64,000 nt of DNA from Aureimonas ureilytica (GCF_001475935.1 NZ_LDQA01000029.1:1-64000); one strand, 5' to 3'; shown: positions 38,015-47,593, counted from the stretch's first letter. The notes: generated by a model from the sequence alone, not told the origin. Program-made: numbers and translations.

Positions 38015-40042
38015 TCAAGGCTGCACGGGCGGGATGGCCGGCTTGGCCGCCGGGTCCGGCGCGCCGGCCGCCGCCGCATCGGCCGGCGTGTTCACCGGCA
38101 CCTCGCCCTTTACCCACCAGGAATAGGGGTCGAGCCCGACATAGGCCGGCTGCTTCTCGGGCATTCCGAACTTGTCCCAATAGGACACCCAGATTTCCGG
38201 ATTGTGCCATTGCGGCACGACATAGAAATTCCAGAGAAGAACGCGGTCGAGCGCATGGACGGCGGTCACCAGACTGTCGCGGTCGGGCGCGTAGATCACC
38301 TTCTCGACCAGCGCATCCACCGCCTCGTTGCGGATGCCGGCCGTGTTCTTGCTGCCCGGCTGCGAGGCGGCCGGCGTGGTCCAGAACTCGCGCTGCTCGT
38401 TGCCGGGCGACAGCGACTGCGCCATCACGTCGGTCACAATGTCGAAGTCGAAACTACTGGTCAGCGCCAGATATTGCGAGACGTCCACGATGCGCGTCGA
38501 GGTCTCGATGCCGAGCCGCTTCAGCTGGTTGGCGAACGGGTCGATGACGCGCGAGGAAGAGGGATCGGTCGCCAGGAACTCGATGCGGAACGGCTCGCCC
38601 TTCGCGTTCACCAGCTGCGAGCCCTTGCGGGTCCAGCCGGCGGCGGTCAACAGGTCGAAGGCCTGCTTCAGATAGGTGCGCTCGGCATTGGGCTGCGAAT
38701 AATCGGGCAGGGTGAAGGGCGTGGTGAAGACCTCGGGCGGGATCTTGTCGCGCAGCGGCTCCAGAAGCTTCAGCTCGCCCTCGCTCGGCAGGCCGGATGA
38801 GGCCAGTTCCGTGCCCTGGAAATAGCTCGTCGTGCGCTGGTAGAGGCCATAGAACAGGTTCTTGTTCATGTCCTGAAAGTTGAAGGCCAGCGTCAGCGCG
38901 CGGCGCACGCGCGGATCGGCGAATTTCTCGCGCCTCGTGTTCAAGACATAGCCCTGCATGGGCTGCCCGGTTTCGGAGGCCAGCGCCATCTTTTTCACGC
39001 GGCCATCGTTGAAGGCCGGGAAATTGTAACCCTGCGCCCAGCGACCGGCGCTGTTCTCGACCCGGTAGTCCGAAAAGCCGCCGCGCTTGTAGGCTTCCCA
39101 GCTTGCGCTCTGGTCGCGGAAATAGGTGTAGCGAATTTCGTCGTAATTGTAGCGGCCGATGCGCGCCGGCTTCTGGGCGGCCCAGTAGTTGGGCACCCGC
39201 TCCCAGGTGATGTCCGAGCCCGGCGTGAAGCTCTTGATGCGGTAGGGGCCGGAGCCAACCGGCACTTCCAGCGTCGGCGCGGTGATGTCGCGCTTCTGCC
39301 CGTTCGGCCCCGTGCCTTCCCACCAGTGCTTGGGCAGCACGACGAGATCGCCCATGATGTTGGGCAGTTCGCGATTGCCGGTCTGGTCGAAGCGGAAGGT
39401 GACCTCGCGCTCGCCGGTCTTCTCCGCGCCCGTCACGCTGCGATAATAATTGCCATAGAGCGGCGACAGCGCCTTCACCGTCTCGAAGCTCCAGATCACG
39501 TCCTCGACCGTGATCGGCTGCCCGTCGCTGAACCGGGCGTCGGGGTCCAGTCGGTAGGTGACGGATGAGAAGTCCGAGGGGTAGCGCAGCGCTTCCGCGA
39601 TCAGCGCATGGCTGACGCCCGGTTCGTCGGGCGACTGGTCGAGAAGCGTGTCATAGACGATGCCCCCGCCCAGCACCGCAAAGCCCGCCGCCGGCGTGCC
39701 GCGCACGGGGAACGGGTTGAAGCTGTCGAACGTGCCTGGCGCCGACAGGCGCAGGACGCCGCCCTTCGGCGCGTCGGGGTTCACGTAATCGTAGCGCTGG
39801 AAGGTCTCGCCATATTTCGACGGCCGGATCAGCGAGGACGACGTGTGCCATTCCCCCGCCTCCACCGCCGGAGCGGCGGTCGGGGCGGGCGCCGGTTGCT
39901 GGGCATAGGCCAGCGGGGCGGTGCCGGCGAGAAGCGCCGAGGCGAGAAGGAGGGAAACGGCGCGGGATGCGATCGGCAAAGCGAACTCCAGGCGGGACAG
40001 GCGGAAAAGACGGAGCCCAGACGGCCGGATCAATATGGCCAT
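38015..40042 (-). CDS. Peptide ABC transporter substrate-binding protein, Sec-exported
   Basis: About 675-residue YejA-like binding protein, first gene of the peptide importer operon. A Sec signal peptide ends at PLAYA-QQ. Two starts compete: the ATG at 40042 with no good ribosome site, and a TTG at 39979 with GGAG six bases upstream that would begin PIASRAVSLLLASALL. Domain motifs include GTFDSFNPFPVRGTPAAG, YDTLLDQS and the C-terminal PQWHNPEIWVSYWDKFG. It is paralogous to the next gene (WNFYVVPQWHN versus WRLDWLPNIGST), probably widening the peptide range. Confidence 0.88.
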   Translation of the reverse strand: MAILIRPSGLRLFRLSRLEFALPIASRAVSLLLASALLAGTAPLAYAQQPAPAPTAAPAVEAGEWHTSSSLIRPSKYGETFQRYDYVNPDAPKGGVLRLSAPGTFDSFNPFPVRGTPAAGFAVLGGGIVYDTLLDQSPDEPGVSHALIAEALRYPSDFSSVTYRLDPDARFSDGQPITVEDVIWSFETVKALSPLYGNYYRSVTGAEKTGEREVTFRFDQTGNRELPNIMGDLVVLPKHWWEGTGPNGQKRDITAPTLEVPVGSGPYRIKSFTPGSDITWERVPNYWAAQKPARIGRYNYDEIRYTYFRDQSASWEAYKRGGFSDYRVENSAGRWAQGYNFPAFNDGRVKKMALASETGQPMQGYVLNTRREKFADPRVRRALTLAFNFQDMNKNLFYGLYQRTTSYFQGTELASSGLPSEGELKLLEPLRDKIPPEVFTTPFTLPDYSQPNAERTYLKQAFDLLTAAGWTRKGSQLVNAKGEPFRIEFLATDPSSSRVIDPFANQLKRLGIETSTRIVDVSQYLALTSSFDFDIVTDVMAQSLSPGNEQREFWTTPAASQPGSKNTAGIRNEAVDALVEKVIYAPDRDSLVTAVHALDRVLLWNFYVVPQWHNPEIWVSYWDKFGMPEKQPAYVGLDPYSWWVKGEVPVNTPADAAAAGAPDPAAKPAIPPVQP

Positions 40043-40144
40043 CCTCGGGCGACGGGCGCCGAGATACGAAAGTGTAATGGCCGAGCGGCCGGTGTCCATG
40101 CCCTCGGGCATCACGCTCTCGTCGCAGAGCGGCGCGATCGTCCT

Positions 40145-40189
40145 GAAACGCGAAAGTCTTGAAACGCGAAAAGTGCCGAAACGCAAAAA
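40145..40189. repeat. Three GAAACGCGAAA-like direct repeats
   Basis: GAAACGCGAAA at 40145, again at 40161, and GAAACGCAAAA at 40178, spaced 16-17 bases, lie between the cytochrome gene and the peptide-binding protein gene. The third copy runs into the terminator T-tract. Spacing of about 1.5 helix turns suggests regulator binding to the yej promoter. Confidence 0.5.
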
Positions 40190-40214
40190 GGCCGGGCGTC
40201 GCCGCCCGACCTTC
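40185..40214 (-). terminator. Terminator of the cytochrome c gene
   Basis: On the minus strand, GGTCGGGCG-GCGA-CGCCCGGCC followed by TTTTT, about 20 bases after the cytochrome stop; one G-U pair in the stem. Confidence 0.75.
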
Positions 40215-40234
40215 TGATCTCGTTGGCGCCCGCC

Positions 40235-41092
40235 TTACTGCGCGGGTGCCGGGGCCGGGGCTGCCGGAGCCGCGCCGGGGTTCTGCGCCTCGGCCGGGCT
40301 TGGAGCCTGCGGCGGGGCGGAGGTGGCGTTGTCGCCCGTGGCCGGCACCGCGCCGGAGGGCGGCGCTGTCGGGGCCGCGCCCGTGGTGGCGTCGGTCGTG
40401 CCGCCGCTCTGGGGCTGCGTCACCGGGTCGTTGCCGCCGGGGCTGCTGTTGGTGGTCGTGGCCGGGTTGGTCGGGGCGGGAGCGTTGGCATCGCCCGCAC
40501 CGGCTGCGGGCGCGGCCGCTTCGCTCGCGCCGGCATCGGGCGCGGGCGGCGGAACCGGCGTGTCGGCCAGCGTGCCGAGATAGGCCAGGAGATCGGCGCG
40601 TTCCTGGTCCTTGGGCAGGCCGGCAAAGCCCATGGCGGTGCCGGGAATGTACTGCTTGGGGCCGTGCAGGAAGTGGTTCAGGTGATCCCAGTCCCAGAGG
40701 ACGGTCTTGCCCTTGGAGAACTCGGTCATGGCGGCCGAGTAGGAGAAGCCCTCATGCGAGGCCATCGGGCGGTTCACGATGCCCCAGAGATCGGGGCCGA
40801 CCTTGTTCGGGCCGCCCTTCTCGCCGGAATGGCAGGCCTGGCAGCGCTTGAAGATGGCCGCGCCGGCCTGCGCATTGGCGGTCTGCATGAGCTTGCCGAC
40901 CGGCGTCACCTCGGCTGCGGCCGGGGCCGCGGAGGCCGCGCCCGCGGCCGGCTCGGCGGCGGTGATCGCAAAGCCCGGCTTTTCCGGCACTTCGGAATGG
41001 AAAATGGCTTCGGCCAGAAGGCTGCCGCCGAACAGAACGAAGACGGTGCCCAGAACGGCGCCGAAAATCTTGTTGGCCTCGAAAGAATCCAT
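40235..41092 (-). CDS. cycM: Membrane-anchored cytochrome c (CycM-like)
   Basis: 285-residue c-type cytochrome carrying electrons in the respiratory chain. One N-terminal uncleaved helix (about residues 9-28), a linker rich in Ala, then haem site CQACH (Cys84, Cys87, His88) and distal Met in YIPGTAMGF. The domain is followed by a 100-residue Pro/Ala/Thr-rich tail (about 180-285), not part of the fold and probably spacer or cell-envelope anchor. The ATG at 41092 begins MDSFEANK, the usual CycM start. Divergent from kdsB-pheA. Confidence 0.9.
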   Translation of the reverse strand: MDSFEANKIFGAVLGTVFVLFGGSLLAEAIFHSEVPEKPGFAITAAEPAAGAASAAPAAAEVTPVGKLMQTANAQAGAAIFKRCQACHSGEKGGPNKVGPDLWGIVNRPMASHEGFSYSAAMTEFSKGKTVLWDWDHLNHFLHGPKQYIPGTAMGFAGLPKDQERADLLAYLGTLADTPVPPPAPDAGASEAAAPAAGAGDANAPAPTNPATTTNSSPGGNDPVTQPQSGGTTDATTGAAPTAPPSGAVPATGDNATSAPPQAPSPAEAQNPGAAPAAPAPAPAQ

Positions 41093-41480
41093 GTGGCTGG
41101 GCGGCTCCCTCTCCAACCGGCCCGGCGACCGGCGAACGCTGCTGACACGAAGTCATGATACCAGGGCCGTCCGCTCGTTCGGTGCGGAAGGCCCCGGGCC
41201 GTCGAATGCTCGGCGTCTCAAGGGGAAAAGGACAAGTCCCTTCCTCCGCAAGCGCCTTGGGGCCTTTTGCCGGATAGCGGCACCCCCTATAAGCCCCCTC
41301 GGCGTGTCTTTCGAAATGCGAGCGGCGACCTTTCGGCCCGCGCCTTTCGAAAGACACGCAAAGTCTGGAAGCGTTCTGACATTCCCCCCGGAATGGATCA
41401 AGCGCCCACCTGTCACAGCTCCGCGTTATCTCGCGCATTCCGGGCGGGATTTCGTGCGATTGGCCCCGAAAGTTGCGTCC
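41093..41480. other. Divergent intergenic region with a long inverted repeat
   Basis: 388 bases between cycM and kdsB-pheA. No credible gene: the minus frame 41153-41416 has shadow composition. It holds the inverted repeat at 41303-41358 and a CTATAAG -10-like sequence around 41287, and must contain both promoters. Confidence 0.5.
41303..41358. repeat. Perfect 14-base inverted repeat before kdsB-pheA
   Basis: CGTGTCTTTCGAAA (41303-41316) and its exact complement TTTCGAAAGACACG (41345-41358) are separated by 28 bases, about 120 bases ahead of the start codon. CTATAAG a few bases upstream could be its promoter -10, which would place the repeat in the leader RNA as a stem. Each arm also contains TTTCGAAA, itself a palindrome, so it could instead be a double operator. 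Confidence 0.7.
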
Positions 41481-43082
41481 ATGTCCACACTCGTCCTCAT
41501 TCCCGCGCGTCTCGCCTCGACCCGCCTGCCCAACAAGCCGTTGGCCGACATTGCCGGCGCGCCGATGATCGTGCGCGTGGCCGAGCGCGCGCGCGACGCC
41601 GCCATCGGCCGTGTGGTGGTCGCCACCGATAGCGACGAGGTGCTGCGCGCGGTGCGCGATGCCGGCTTCGAGGCGGTGATGACGCGGGCTGACCATCCGT
41701 CGGGCTCAGACCGCATCTTCGAGGCGCTGCAGGCCGTCGATCCCGAGGGCCAGGTGGATGTGATCGTCAATCTGCAGGGCGATCTGCCGACCATCGAGCC
41801 GGAGACGGTGCGCGCCGTTCTCAAACCCTTCGCCGACCCGGACTGCGATATCGCGACCGTCGTGGTCGAGATCGGCAACGAGGCCGACGCCAAGGACCCG
41901 AACGTCGTGAAGCTGATCGGCACGCCGAACGGCGAGCGCCGGCTGAACGCGCTCTATTTCACCCGTGCCACCGCGCCGACGGGCGACGGGCCGCTGTTCC
42001 ACCATGTCGGCATCTATGCCTATCGCCGCGCCGCGCTGGAGCGCTTCGTCACGCTGAAGCCCTCGCCGCTGGAGGTGCGCGAGCGGCTGGAGCAGCTGCG
42101 CGCGCTGGAAGCGGGCATGCGGATCGACGCCGAGATCGTCGATGCCGTGCCGCTCGGCGTCGACACGGCCTATCAGCTGGAGGAAGCGCGCCGTGCCTTC
42201 CTGCCGCCGGCCCGCACCGGGCGCATCGCCTTCCAGGGCGAACGCGGGGCCAATTCCGACATGGCCTGCCAGGCCATGTATCCTGATCTGGAGCCGCTGC
42301 CCTGTCCGAGCTTCGAGGACGCGTTTGCCGCCGTCCAGAACGGTACGGCCGATCTCGCCATGATCCCGATCGAGAACACGCTGGCGGGGCGCGTCGCCGA
42401 CGTTCATCACCTTCTGCCCTCGTCGGGCTTGCAGATCGTCGGCGAGTTCTTCCTGCCGATCCGCTTCCAGCTCATGGTGAAGCCGGGCATGACGCTGGCC
42501 GACATCAAGGAAGTGCACAGCCATGTCCACGCGCTCGGCCAGTGCCGGGGCATCATCCGGCGCAATGGTTGGAAGCCGGTCGTGGCGGGCGATACGGCGG
42601 GCGCGGCGCGCATCGTCTCGGAAATGGAAGAGCGCCATGTGGCGGCCCTCGCACCGCGCTTGGCCGCCGATCTCTACGGGCTCGATATTCTGGCCGAGAA
42701 TGTCGAAGACGCCGAGCACAACGCGACGCGCTTCGTCGTTCTGACGCGAAAAGAGGCAGGCCGGGCGCTTTGGGCAAAGAATGACAACCGCGTGGTCACC
42801 ACTTTCGTCTTCGAAGTGCGCAATGTCGCGGCAGCGCTCTATAAGGCGCTGGGTGGCTTTGCCACAAATGGCGTCAACATGACCAAGCTCGAAAGCTACC
42901 AGCTGGAGGGCAAGTTCGTGGCGACGCAGTTCTATGCCGATATCGAGGGGCACCCGGACGATGTGGGCGTCGCCCATGCGCTGGAGGAGCTGGAATTCTT
43001 CTCCAAGCGGCTGGCCATTCTCGGCGTCTATTCGGCCGCGCCCAACCGGCCCGAACTGCCCGCGCCCGCCATCGGCGAATGA
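41481..43082 (+). CDS. kdsB-pheA: Fused KdsB-PheA: KDO cytidylyltransferase plus prephenate dehydratase
   Basis: One continuous 533-residue frame. Residues 1-240 are complete CMP-KDO synthetase ([57 protein letters not shown]), which activates KDO for lipopolysaccharide. From residue 247 ([14 protein letters not shown]) follows complete prephenate dehydratase with NATRF, then an ACT domain with LESYQLEG for phenylalanine binding, ending near 525. The linker is about six residues and contains no ATG, GTG or TTG in frame. In related genomes the two are adjacent separate genes. Fusion is the direct reading; loss of a stop or a sequencing error must be excluded. Confidence 0.9.
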   Translation: MSTLVLIPARLASTRLPNKPLADIAGAPMIVRVAERARDAAIGRVVVATDSDEVLRAVRDAGFEAVMTRADHPSGSDRIFEALQAVDPEGQVDVIVNLQGDLPTIEPETVRAVLKPFADPDCDIATVVVEIGNEADAKDPNVVKLIGTPNGERRLNALYFTRATAPTGDGPLFHHVGIYAYRRAALERFVTLKPSPLEVRERLEQLRALEAGMRIDAEIVDAVPLGVDTAYQLEEARRAFLPPARTGRIAFQGERGANSDMACQAMYPDLEPLPCPSFEDAFAAVQNGTADLAMIPIENTLAGRVADVHHLLPSSGLQIVGEFFLPIRFQLMVKPGMTLADIKEVHSHVHALGQCRGIIRRNGWKPVVAGDTAGAARIVSEMEERHVAALAPRLAADLYGLDILAENVEDAEHNATRFVVLTRKEAGRALWAKNDNRVVTTFVFEVRNVAAALYKALGGFATNGVNMTKLESYQLEGKFVATQFYADIEGHPDDVGVAHALEELEFFSKRLAILGVYSAAPNRPELPAPAIGE

Positions 43083-43144
43083 GGGGCTGAGGGGAGGGCG
43101 GCTTCGGTCGCCCACTTCTCGTTCGAACCCAGAGCCCCAACAGC

Positions 43145-43171
43145 AAAAAGCCCCGCTTGGCGGGGCTTTTT
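43145..43171. terminator. Strong bidirectional terminator
   Basis: AAAAAGCCCCGC-TTG-GCGGGGCTTTTT: a perfect 12-base stem with flanking A and T tracts, about 60 bases after kdsB-pheA and 40 bases beyond the stop of the convergent DUF1127 gene. It serves both. Confidence 0.93.
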
Positions 43172-43211
43172 CGTCGGCCGGGTCGAGGTGCCCGGCAGGT
43201 TCTTTCGGCGC

Positions 43212-43358
43212 TTAGCGGCCGACGCGAACCATGCGCTCGATGTCGCCGCGCAGAACGCCGATGTCGCTGAGCATACGGTCGTCCATGCGGCTGAGCTCGG
43301 CGACGGTGCGGCGGTGAGAGCGGAGGTTGCGAATGCGGGAGGCGATCTCGGTGATCAT
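43212..43358 (-). CDS. DUF1127 small protein
   Basis: 48 residues, beginning MITEIASRIRNLRSHRRTV and containing LSRMDDRMLSDIGVLRGDIE, the conserved DUF1127 core (LSxLDDRxLxDIGLxRxDI). Short, basic and alpha-helical; such proteins are linked in Agrobacterium and Rhodobacter to phosphate and RNA metabolism. GGAA lies eight bases before the ATG, and a TTATAT -10-like element is upstream. Too short for standard ORF cutoffs. Confidence 0.9.
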   Translation of the reverse strand: MITEIASRIRNLRSHRRTVAELSRMDDRMLSDIGVLRGDIERMVRVGR

Positions 43359-43501
43359 CGGACTGTTCCAGAATGGGTTCGTTTGTTGACCGAGATATAA
43401 GCGACCCCTCTGCCTCTTAGGAGAGCAAAGTCTGCACGCCAGTTGTGCAATCTGCGCATGGCATGGTCATATTTCCGTTCATCGCATTTTAAGAAATTGC
43501 C

Positions 43502-44476
43502 TCATAGAAATGCATGATCGCGCTCCCTGCCTTCCAAAAAGGCACGAATCAGGTGGTGCGCAATGGCGAAGGGAGCCGGTAGGGTGAGCCCTTGCGGGTG
43601 CTGCCCTTCCAGCATGGCGCGCACCTCCTCGCGGTCGAACCAGCGGCAATCCTCCAGTTCCGCGCCGTCGAACTGGATCTCCGTCGTCAGCGCCTCGGCC
43701 ATGCAGCCGATCATCAGCGAGTTCGGAAAGGGCCAAGGCTGCGAGGAATGGTAGCGCACGGCGCCGACCGTGATTCCCGCTTCCTCGAAGGTTTCGCGGC
43801 GTACCGCGTCCTCGATTGTCTCGCCCGCCTCGATAAAACCGGCAAGGCACGACCACATGCCGGCGGGAAAATGCGGCTGCCGCCCCATGAGGCAGCGGCC
43901 GGCCCCGTCCTGCACCAGCATGATCGACACCGGGTCGGTGCGCGGAAAGATCATGTGATCGCATTTTGTGCAGCGGCGTCGAAACCCGGCCGCCTCTGAC
44001 ACGGTGGCGTCGCCGCAGCGCCCGCAGAAGCGGGCCGAATCATGCCAGTTCAGGAGATGGGCGGCTTGGGCAAGTTGCCCTTCCGTGTCGGCGTCGAGCG
44101 CCTCGCGATGGCCGAGCATGCGCAGGTCGAACAGCGGCAGGCCACCCAGACGCCGCTCCGCCCCTTCGCCGTCCATCCCGAGGGCTGCGATCCGCGCCTC
44201 CGACAGGCGCACGGCCAGACGCGGCTGCCCATCCCCGGTGTGGCCGAGCAGAAGCTCAGGCTCCTGCGAACCCAGAAGCGTCTGCGCTTCCCCGCGCCCC
44301 AACAGCGGGCGGATCGAGTCGCCATCCTGATGCGCCAGCCATTGTCCGGCTGCCTGGACATAGAAGCCGGCCTCCGGGTGATCCAGCGCCTCGGCAAGGC
44401 TCGTCTCGGTTCGGAGTTCTCCGTCGCGGACGAGGCGGTTGCCGGCAAAGCCGAGGCGAGGGGTTGGAGCGCTCAT
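43502..44476 (-). CDS. nudC: NAD(H)/NADH pyrophosphatase NudC
   Basis: 324 residues. Zinc ribbon FCGRCG...RRCTKC, Nudix box GFIEAGETIEDAVRRETFEE followed by AG, and the diagnostic SQPWPFPNS, which identifies NudC-type enzymes that hydrolyse NAD(H) and remove NAD caps from RNA. The long N-terminal domain is present. The ATG overlaps the HIT gene stop by four bases, so both form an operon. Confidence 0.93.
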   Translation of the reverse strand: MSAPTPRLGFAGNRLVRDGELRTETSLAEALDHPEAGFYVQAAGQWLAHQDGDSIRPLLGRGEAQTLLGSQEPELLLGHTGDGQPRLAVRLSEARIAALGMDGEGAERRLGGLPLFDLRMLGHREALDADTEGQLAQAAHLLNWHDSARFCGRCGDATVSEAAGFRRRCTKCDHMIFPRTDPVSIMLVQDGAGRCLMGRQPHFPAGMWSCLAGFIEAGETIEDAVRRETFEEAGITVGAVRYHSSQPWPFPNSLMIGCMAEALTTEIQFDGAELEDCRWFDREEVRAMLEGQHPQGLTLPAPFAIAHHLIRAFLEGRERDHAFL

Positions 44477-44889
44477 GACAGGCTTTCGAGAAGGCGGGCG
44501 CGAAGGGATTGCGCCTCATCAGAGGAATAGGGCTCGCGCGCGCCAAACCCCCAGACGGGGCCGGGCCAGTTCGGATCGCCCTTCTGGCGCGCGACGACAT
44601 GAAGATGGAACTGGCGCACGATATTGCCCAGCGTCGCGACATTCATCTTTTCCGCCCCCGTCAAGGCCTGCATCGCCTTCGCGACGTCACAGGCTTCCGC
44701 GTCGAGCTGATGGCGGTCCTCGGCTGCGAGATCGAACAGTTCCACGATTCCGGCACGGCGCGGCACCAGAATCGCCCAGGGCCAGCGGCGGTCGTTCATC
44801 AGGAGAAGGCGCGACAGCGGCAGGTCGGAGACGAAAATCGTGTCGGCCCGAAGGCGTTCGTCGAGTTCGTGATCGGTGGTGGCTTGCAT
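44473..44889 (-). CDS. HIT family hydrolase
   Basis: 138 residues of the histidine-triad nucleotide hydrolase family. The triad region is VRQFHLHVVAR, with His95 and His97; the first triad position is Gln rather than His, as seen in the FHIT-like group of this order. Probably cleaves adenylated or guanylated nucleotides. Coupled to nudC by an ATGA overlap. Confidence 0.88.
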   Translation of the reverse strand: MQATTDHELDERLRADTIFVSDLPLSRLLLMNDRRWPWAILVPRRAGIVELFDLAAEDRHQLDAEACDVAKAMQALTGAEKMNVATLGNIVRQFHLHVVARQKGDPNWPGPVWGFGAREPYSSDEAQSLRARLLESLS

Positions 44890-44912
44890 TCGGCACGTTT
44901 CTCCACGATATG
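44884..44912 (+). promoter_or_regulatory. Predicted sigma-70 promoter of the SRP RNA
   Basis: TTGCAT and GATATG are 17 bases apart and end seven bases before the inferred SRP RNA start. The -35 box overlaps the start codon of the divergent HIT gene. Confidence 0.65.
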
Positions 44913-44918
44913 AGCCTT

Positions 44919-45015
44919 GGGAGGTTGGTGGTGGACGAGCCGCTCGCCAACCGGGTCAGGTCCGGAAGGAAGCAGCCCCAGCGAATCCGGCGCGGGTCAT
45001 CGTGCCAGCCTCCCA
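44919..45015 (+). ncRNA. ffs: Small signal recognition particle RNA (4.5S)
   Basis: About 97 nucleotides. The invariant SRP domain IV, GGTCAGGTCCGGAAGGAAGC followed by AGCC, is at about 44954-44977, flanked by complementary arms: GGGAGG near 44919 pairs with CCTCCC near 45010. Bacterial small-type SRP RNA guiding ribosomes to the membrane with Ffh. Position directly upstream of dnaX is typical in Alphaproteobacteria. Confidence 0.95.
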
Positions 45016-45256
45016 CCCTTTCCCTCGCCCGTTTTGATCCGTTCGCCAAGCCCGCTCGCGTGTAAGAGCCGGCTTCGAAGAGCTATGGGCGCGGATCGCC
45101 TCCCACGCATGGCCTCGCCTCCCGCGCATTGCATTGAGCGAAAAGCCTTGTAGACCCGTCCCAGCGACAAAGCGCGGGTTCCAATCGGGTCCCTTTGCTT
45201 TAGTGTCGCGCCGCGTGGGCTCGCCCCGGCGCGGGGGCGCATTCGAACGAGACGGC

Positions 45257-47230
45257 ATGGCTGAGAACGGCGACGAACTGGCTGAAACGGGGGGCTCGGG
45301 CGGCTCCTACCGCGTTCTCGCGCGCAAATACCGGCCGCGCTCCTTCGACGACCTGATCGGCCAGGAGCCGATGGTGCGCACCCTCACCAACGCCTTCGAG
45401 GCGAATCGCATCGCCCAGGCCTGGATGCTGACGGGCGTGCGCGGCGTCGGCAAGACGACGACGGCGCGCATCCTCGCCCGCGCCCTGAATTATGAGACCG
45501 AGACGATACACCAGCCGACGATCCATATGGTCGAGCCCGGCATCCACGATCAGGCGATCATGGAAGGGCGGCATGTGGACGTGGTGGAGATGGACGCCGC
45601 CTCGCACACGGGCATCGACGATATCCGTGAGATCATCGCGCAAGTGCGCTATCGCCCCGTTTCGGCGCGCTACAAGGTCTACATCATCGACGAGGTGCAC
45701 ATGCTCTCCACGCAGGCCTTCAACGGCCTGCTGAAGACGCTGGAAGAGCCGCCCGAGCATGTGAAATTCGTCTTCGCGACGACCGAAATCCGCAAGGTTC
45801 CCATCACCGTCCTGTCGCGCTGCCAGCGCTTCGACCTGCGCCGCGTCGATCCGGCCACGATGATGAGCCATCTCACGCGCGTGCTGGGCTCGGAAAAGAT
45901 CGAGGCCGAGGAAGGCGCGTTGCGCCTCATCGCCCGCGCTTCCGAGGGCTCGGTGCGCGATGCGCTGTCGCTCACCGATCAGGCCATCGCGCACGGCGCG
46001 GGCCATGTGTCGGCGCAGACCGTGCGCGACATGCTGGGCCTGGCCGACCGCGCGCGGGTGGTGGATCTGTTCGAGCTTCTGATGAAGGGCGACGGGGCAG
46101 GGGCCTTGCGTGAGTTCGCCGAGCAATATCAGGCCGGAGCCGATCCGGTCGTGGTGCTGACCGATCTCGCCGATTTCAGCCATCTCGTCACCTCGCTGCG
46201 CTTCGTGCCGGAAACGGCGGGCGACGCTTCGCTCTCGCCCGACGAGGTGGAGCGCGGGCGCGACTTCGCCGCGCGCCTCTCCGTGCGCACCCTGTCGGAA
46301 GTCTGGCAGATGCTTTTGAAGGCGATCGAGGAGGCACGCTCCGCCGCCTCGCCCCGTCAGGCCGCCGAAATGGCGCTGATCCGCATCGCCTATGCCGCCG
46401 ATCTGCCTTCGCCGGACGAACTCGTGAAGCTTCTGCGCGAAGGCGGCGGCCAACTGGCCGCGCTCGGTGGCGCGCCGGGCGGTCAGCCACGCCTGCCGGG
46501 CAACGGCGCGCCGGGTGGCTCGGCGGTTGATGCGCGCGGCTCCCTGGGGCCGAACGGCTCGGGGCCGGGCGGCGCGCCGACCATGCAGCTGCGCTCGATC
46601 CAGGGCGGCGGACTGTCGCTCGCCGCGCGCATGGCCGCGCCCGCGCCGGACGCGCAGCCCGCGCGCGTCGGCGCGGTGGACGCCGATCCGCTCTCCATGC
46701 CGGCCTCCTTGCGCGATCTCGCAAAGCTCGCGGGCGAGAAGCGCGATTCGCTGATGAAGACGCGCATTCGCCGCTATCTCCGGCTGGTGCGCATCGAGCC
46801 CGGCCGCCTGGAAATCCAGCCGGCCGAAGGCGCGCCGGTGAGCTTTGCCGGCGATCTCGCCAAGCGTCTGTTCGACTGGACGGGCCTGCGCTGGGTCGTC
46901 ACGGTCGCGCCGTCGGGTGGCAGCGAAACGCTCGAAGAGGTCGAGGCGGCGCGGCGCGCGCAGCTGATCCGTGAGGCGGAGGCCGACCCCGATGTCGCCG
47001 CCATTCTCGCCGCCATGCCGGGCGCGAAGGTGCGCGAGGTGCGCCTGCGCAGCGAGCCGGAAACCCCGCCCGAGCCGGAACCCGCCGAGCCCCTGGACGA
47101 TTTCGTCGGGGATGGCGGTCTGCCCGAACAATATGATGTGGGCGAGCCGGACCTTGGCATGGGCGGCGCGGATGACGACATAGCGTTCGACGCCTCGCTG
47201 GAACCCGGCGACGACGATGACGACGACTGA
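45257..47230 (+). CDS. dnaX: DNA polymerase III gamma/tau subunit
   Basis: 657-residue clamp-loader ATPase. Walker [13 protein letters not shown] (about 60-71), Walker B IIDEVHML (Asp145), sensor SRC motif [11 protein letters not shown]. The cysteines of the canonical zinc module are absent: between Walker A and B the sequence reads [20 protein letters not shown], as in relatives of this order. The C-terminal third carries the tau-type domain and ends in an acidic tail (DDDDDD). Start at 45257 fits the family N-terminus, though the ribosome site is weak. Operon with ybaB and recR. Confidence 0.93.
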   Translation: MAENGDELAETGGSGGSYRVLARKYRPRSFDDLIGQEPMVRTLTNAFEANRIAQAWMLTGVRGVGKTTTARILARALNYETETIHQPTIHMVEPGIHDQAIMEGRHVDVVEMDAASHTGIDDIREIIAQVRYRPVSARYKVYIIDEVHMLSTQAFNGLLKTLEEPPEHVKFVFATTEIRKVPITVLSRCQRFDLRRVDPATMMSHLTRVLGSEKIEAEEGALRLIARASEGSVRDALSLTDQAIAHGAGHVSAQTVRDMLGLADRARVVDLFELLMKGDGAGALREFAEQYQAGADPVVVLTDLADFSHLVTSLRFVPETAGDASLSPDEVERGRDFAARLSVRTLSEVWQMLLKAIEEARSAASPRQAAEMALIRIAYAADLPSPDELVKLLREGGGQLAALGGAPGGQPRLPGNGAPGGSAVDARGSLGPNGSGPGGAPTMQLRSIQGGGLSLAARMAAPAPDAQPARVGAVDADPLSMPASLRDLAKLAGEKRDSLMKTRIRRYLRLVRIEPGRLEIQPAEGAPVSFAGDLAKRLFDWTGLRWVVTVAPSGGSETLEEVEAARRAQLIREAEADPDVAAILAAMPGAKVREVRLRSEPETPPEPEPAEPLDDFVGDGGLPEQYDVGEPDLGMGGADDDIAFDASLEPGDDDDDD

Positions 47231-47269
47231 GCCTTTCGATTCAACGCGGCAGAAGGAGCACGGCCCGGC

Positions 47270-47593
47270 ATGAAGGATCTCATGGGCATGATGAAGCAGG
47301 CCAAGGCCATGCAGGAGAAGATGCAGGGCCTGCAGGCCGAGATCGCCGAGACCACGGCCAGCGGCCAGGCCGGCGGCGGCGTCGTGTCCGTGACGCTGAA
47401 AGGTTCGGGCGAACTGGAGTCGCTGAATCTCGACCCCTCGCTTCTCAAGGCCGACGAGAAGGACATTCTCGAAGACCTCATCGTTGCCGCCCATGCCGAC
47501 GCCAAGCGCAAGCTCGACGCCTTGATCCAGGAAAAGACGCAGGCCCTCACCGCCGGCCTGCCGCTGCCTCCGGGCCTGAAGCTGCCGTTCTAG
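47270..47593 (+). CDS. ybaB: Nucleoid-associated protein YbaB/EbfC
   Basis: 107-residue DNA-binding dimer; begins [19 protein letters not shown], the helical family signature, and ends in [12 protein letters not shown]. Classical middle gene of dnaX-ybaB-recR; 39 bases after dnaX. Confidence 0.95.
   Translation: MKDLMGMMKQAKAMQEKMQGLQAEIAETTASGQAGGGVVSVTLKGSGELESLNLDPSLLKADEKDILEDLIVAAHADAKRKLDALIQEKTQALTAGLPLPPGLKLPF

Noticed and set aside
36241-38547. 768-codon plus-strand frame opposite the peptide-binding proteins
   Set aside because: Antisense to two clearly recognisable binding proteins.
41153-41416. 87-codon minus frame between cycM and kdsB-pheA
   Set aside because: Crosses the inverted repeat and promoter region; no homology signal.
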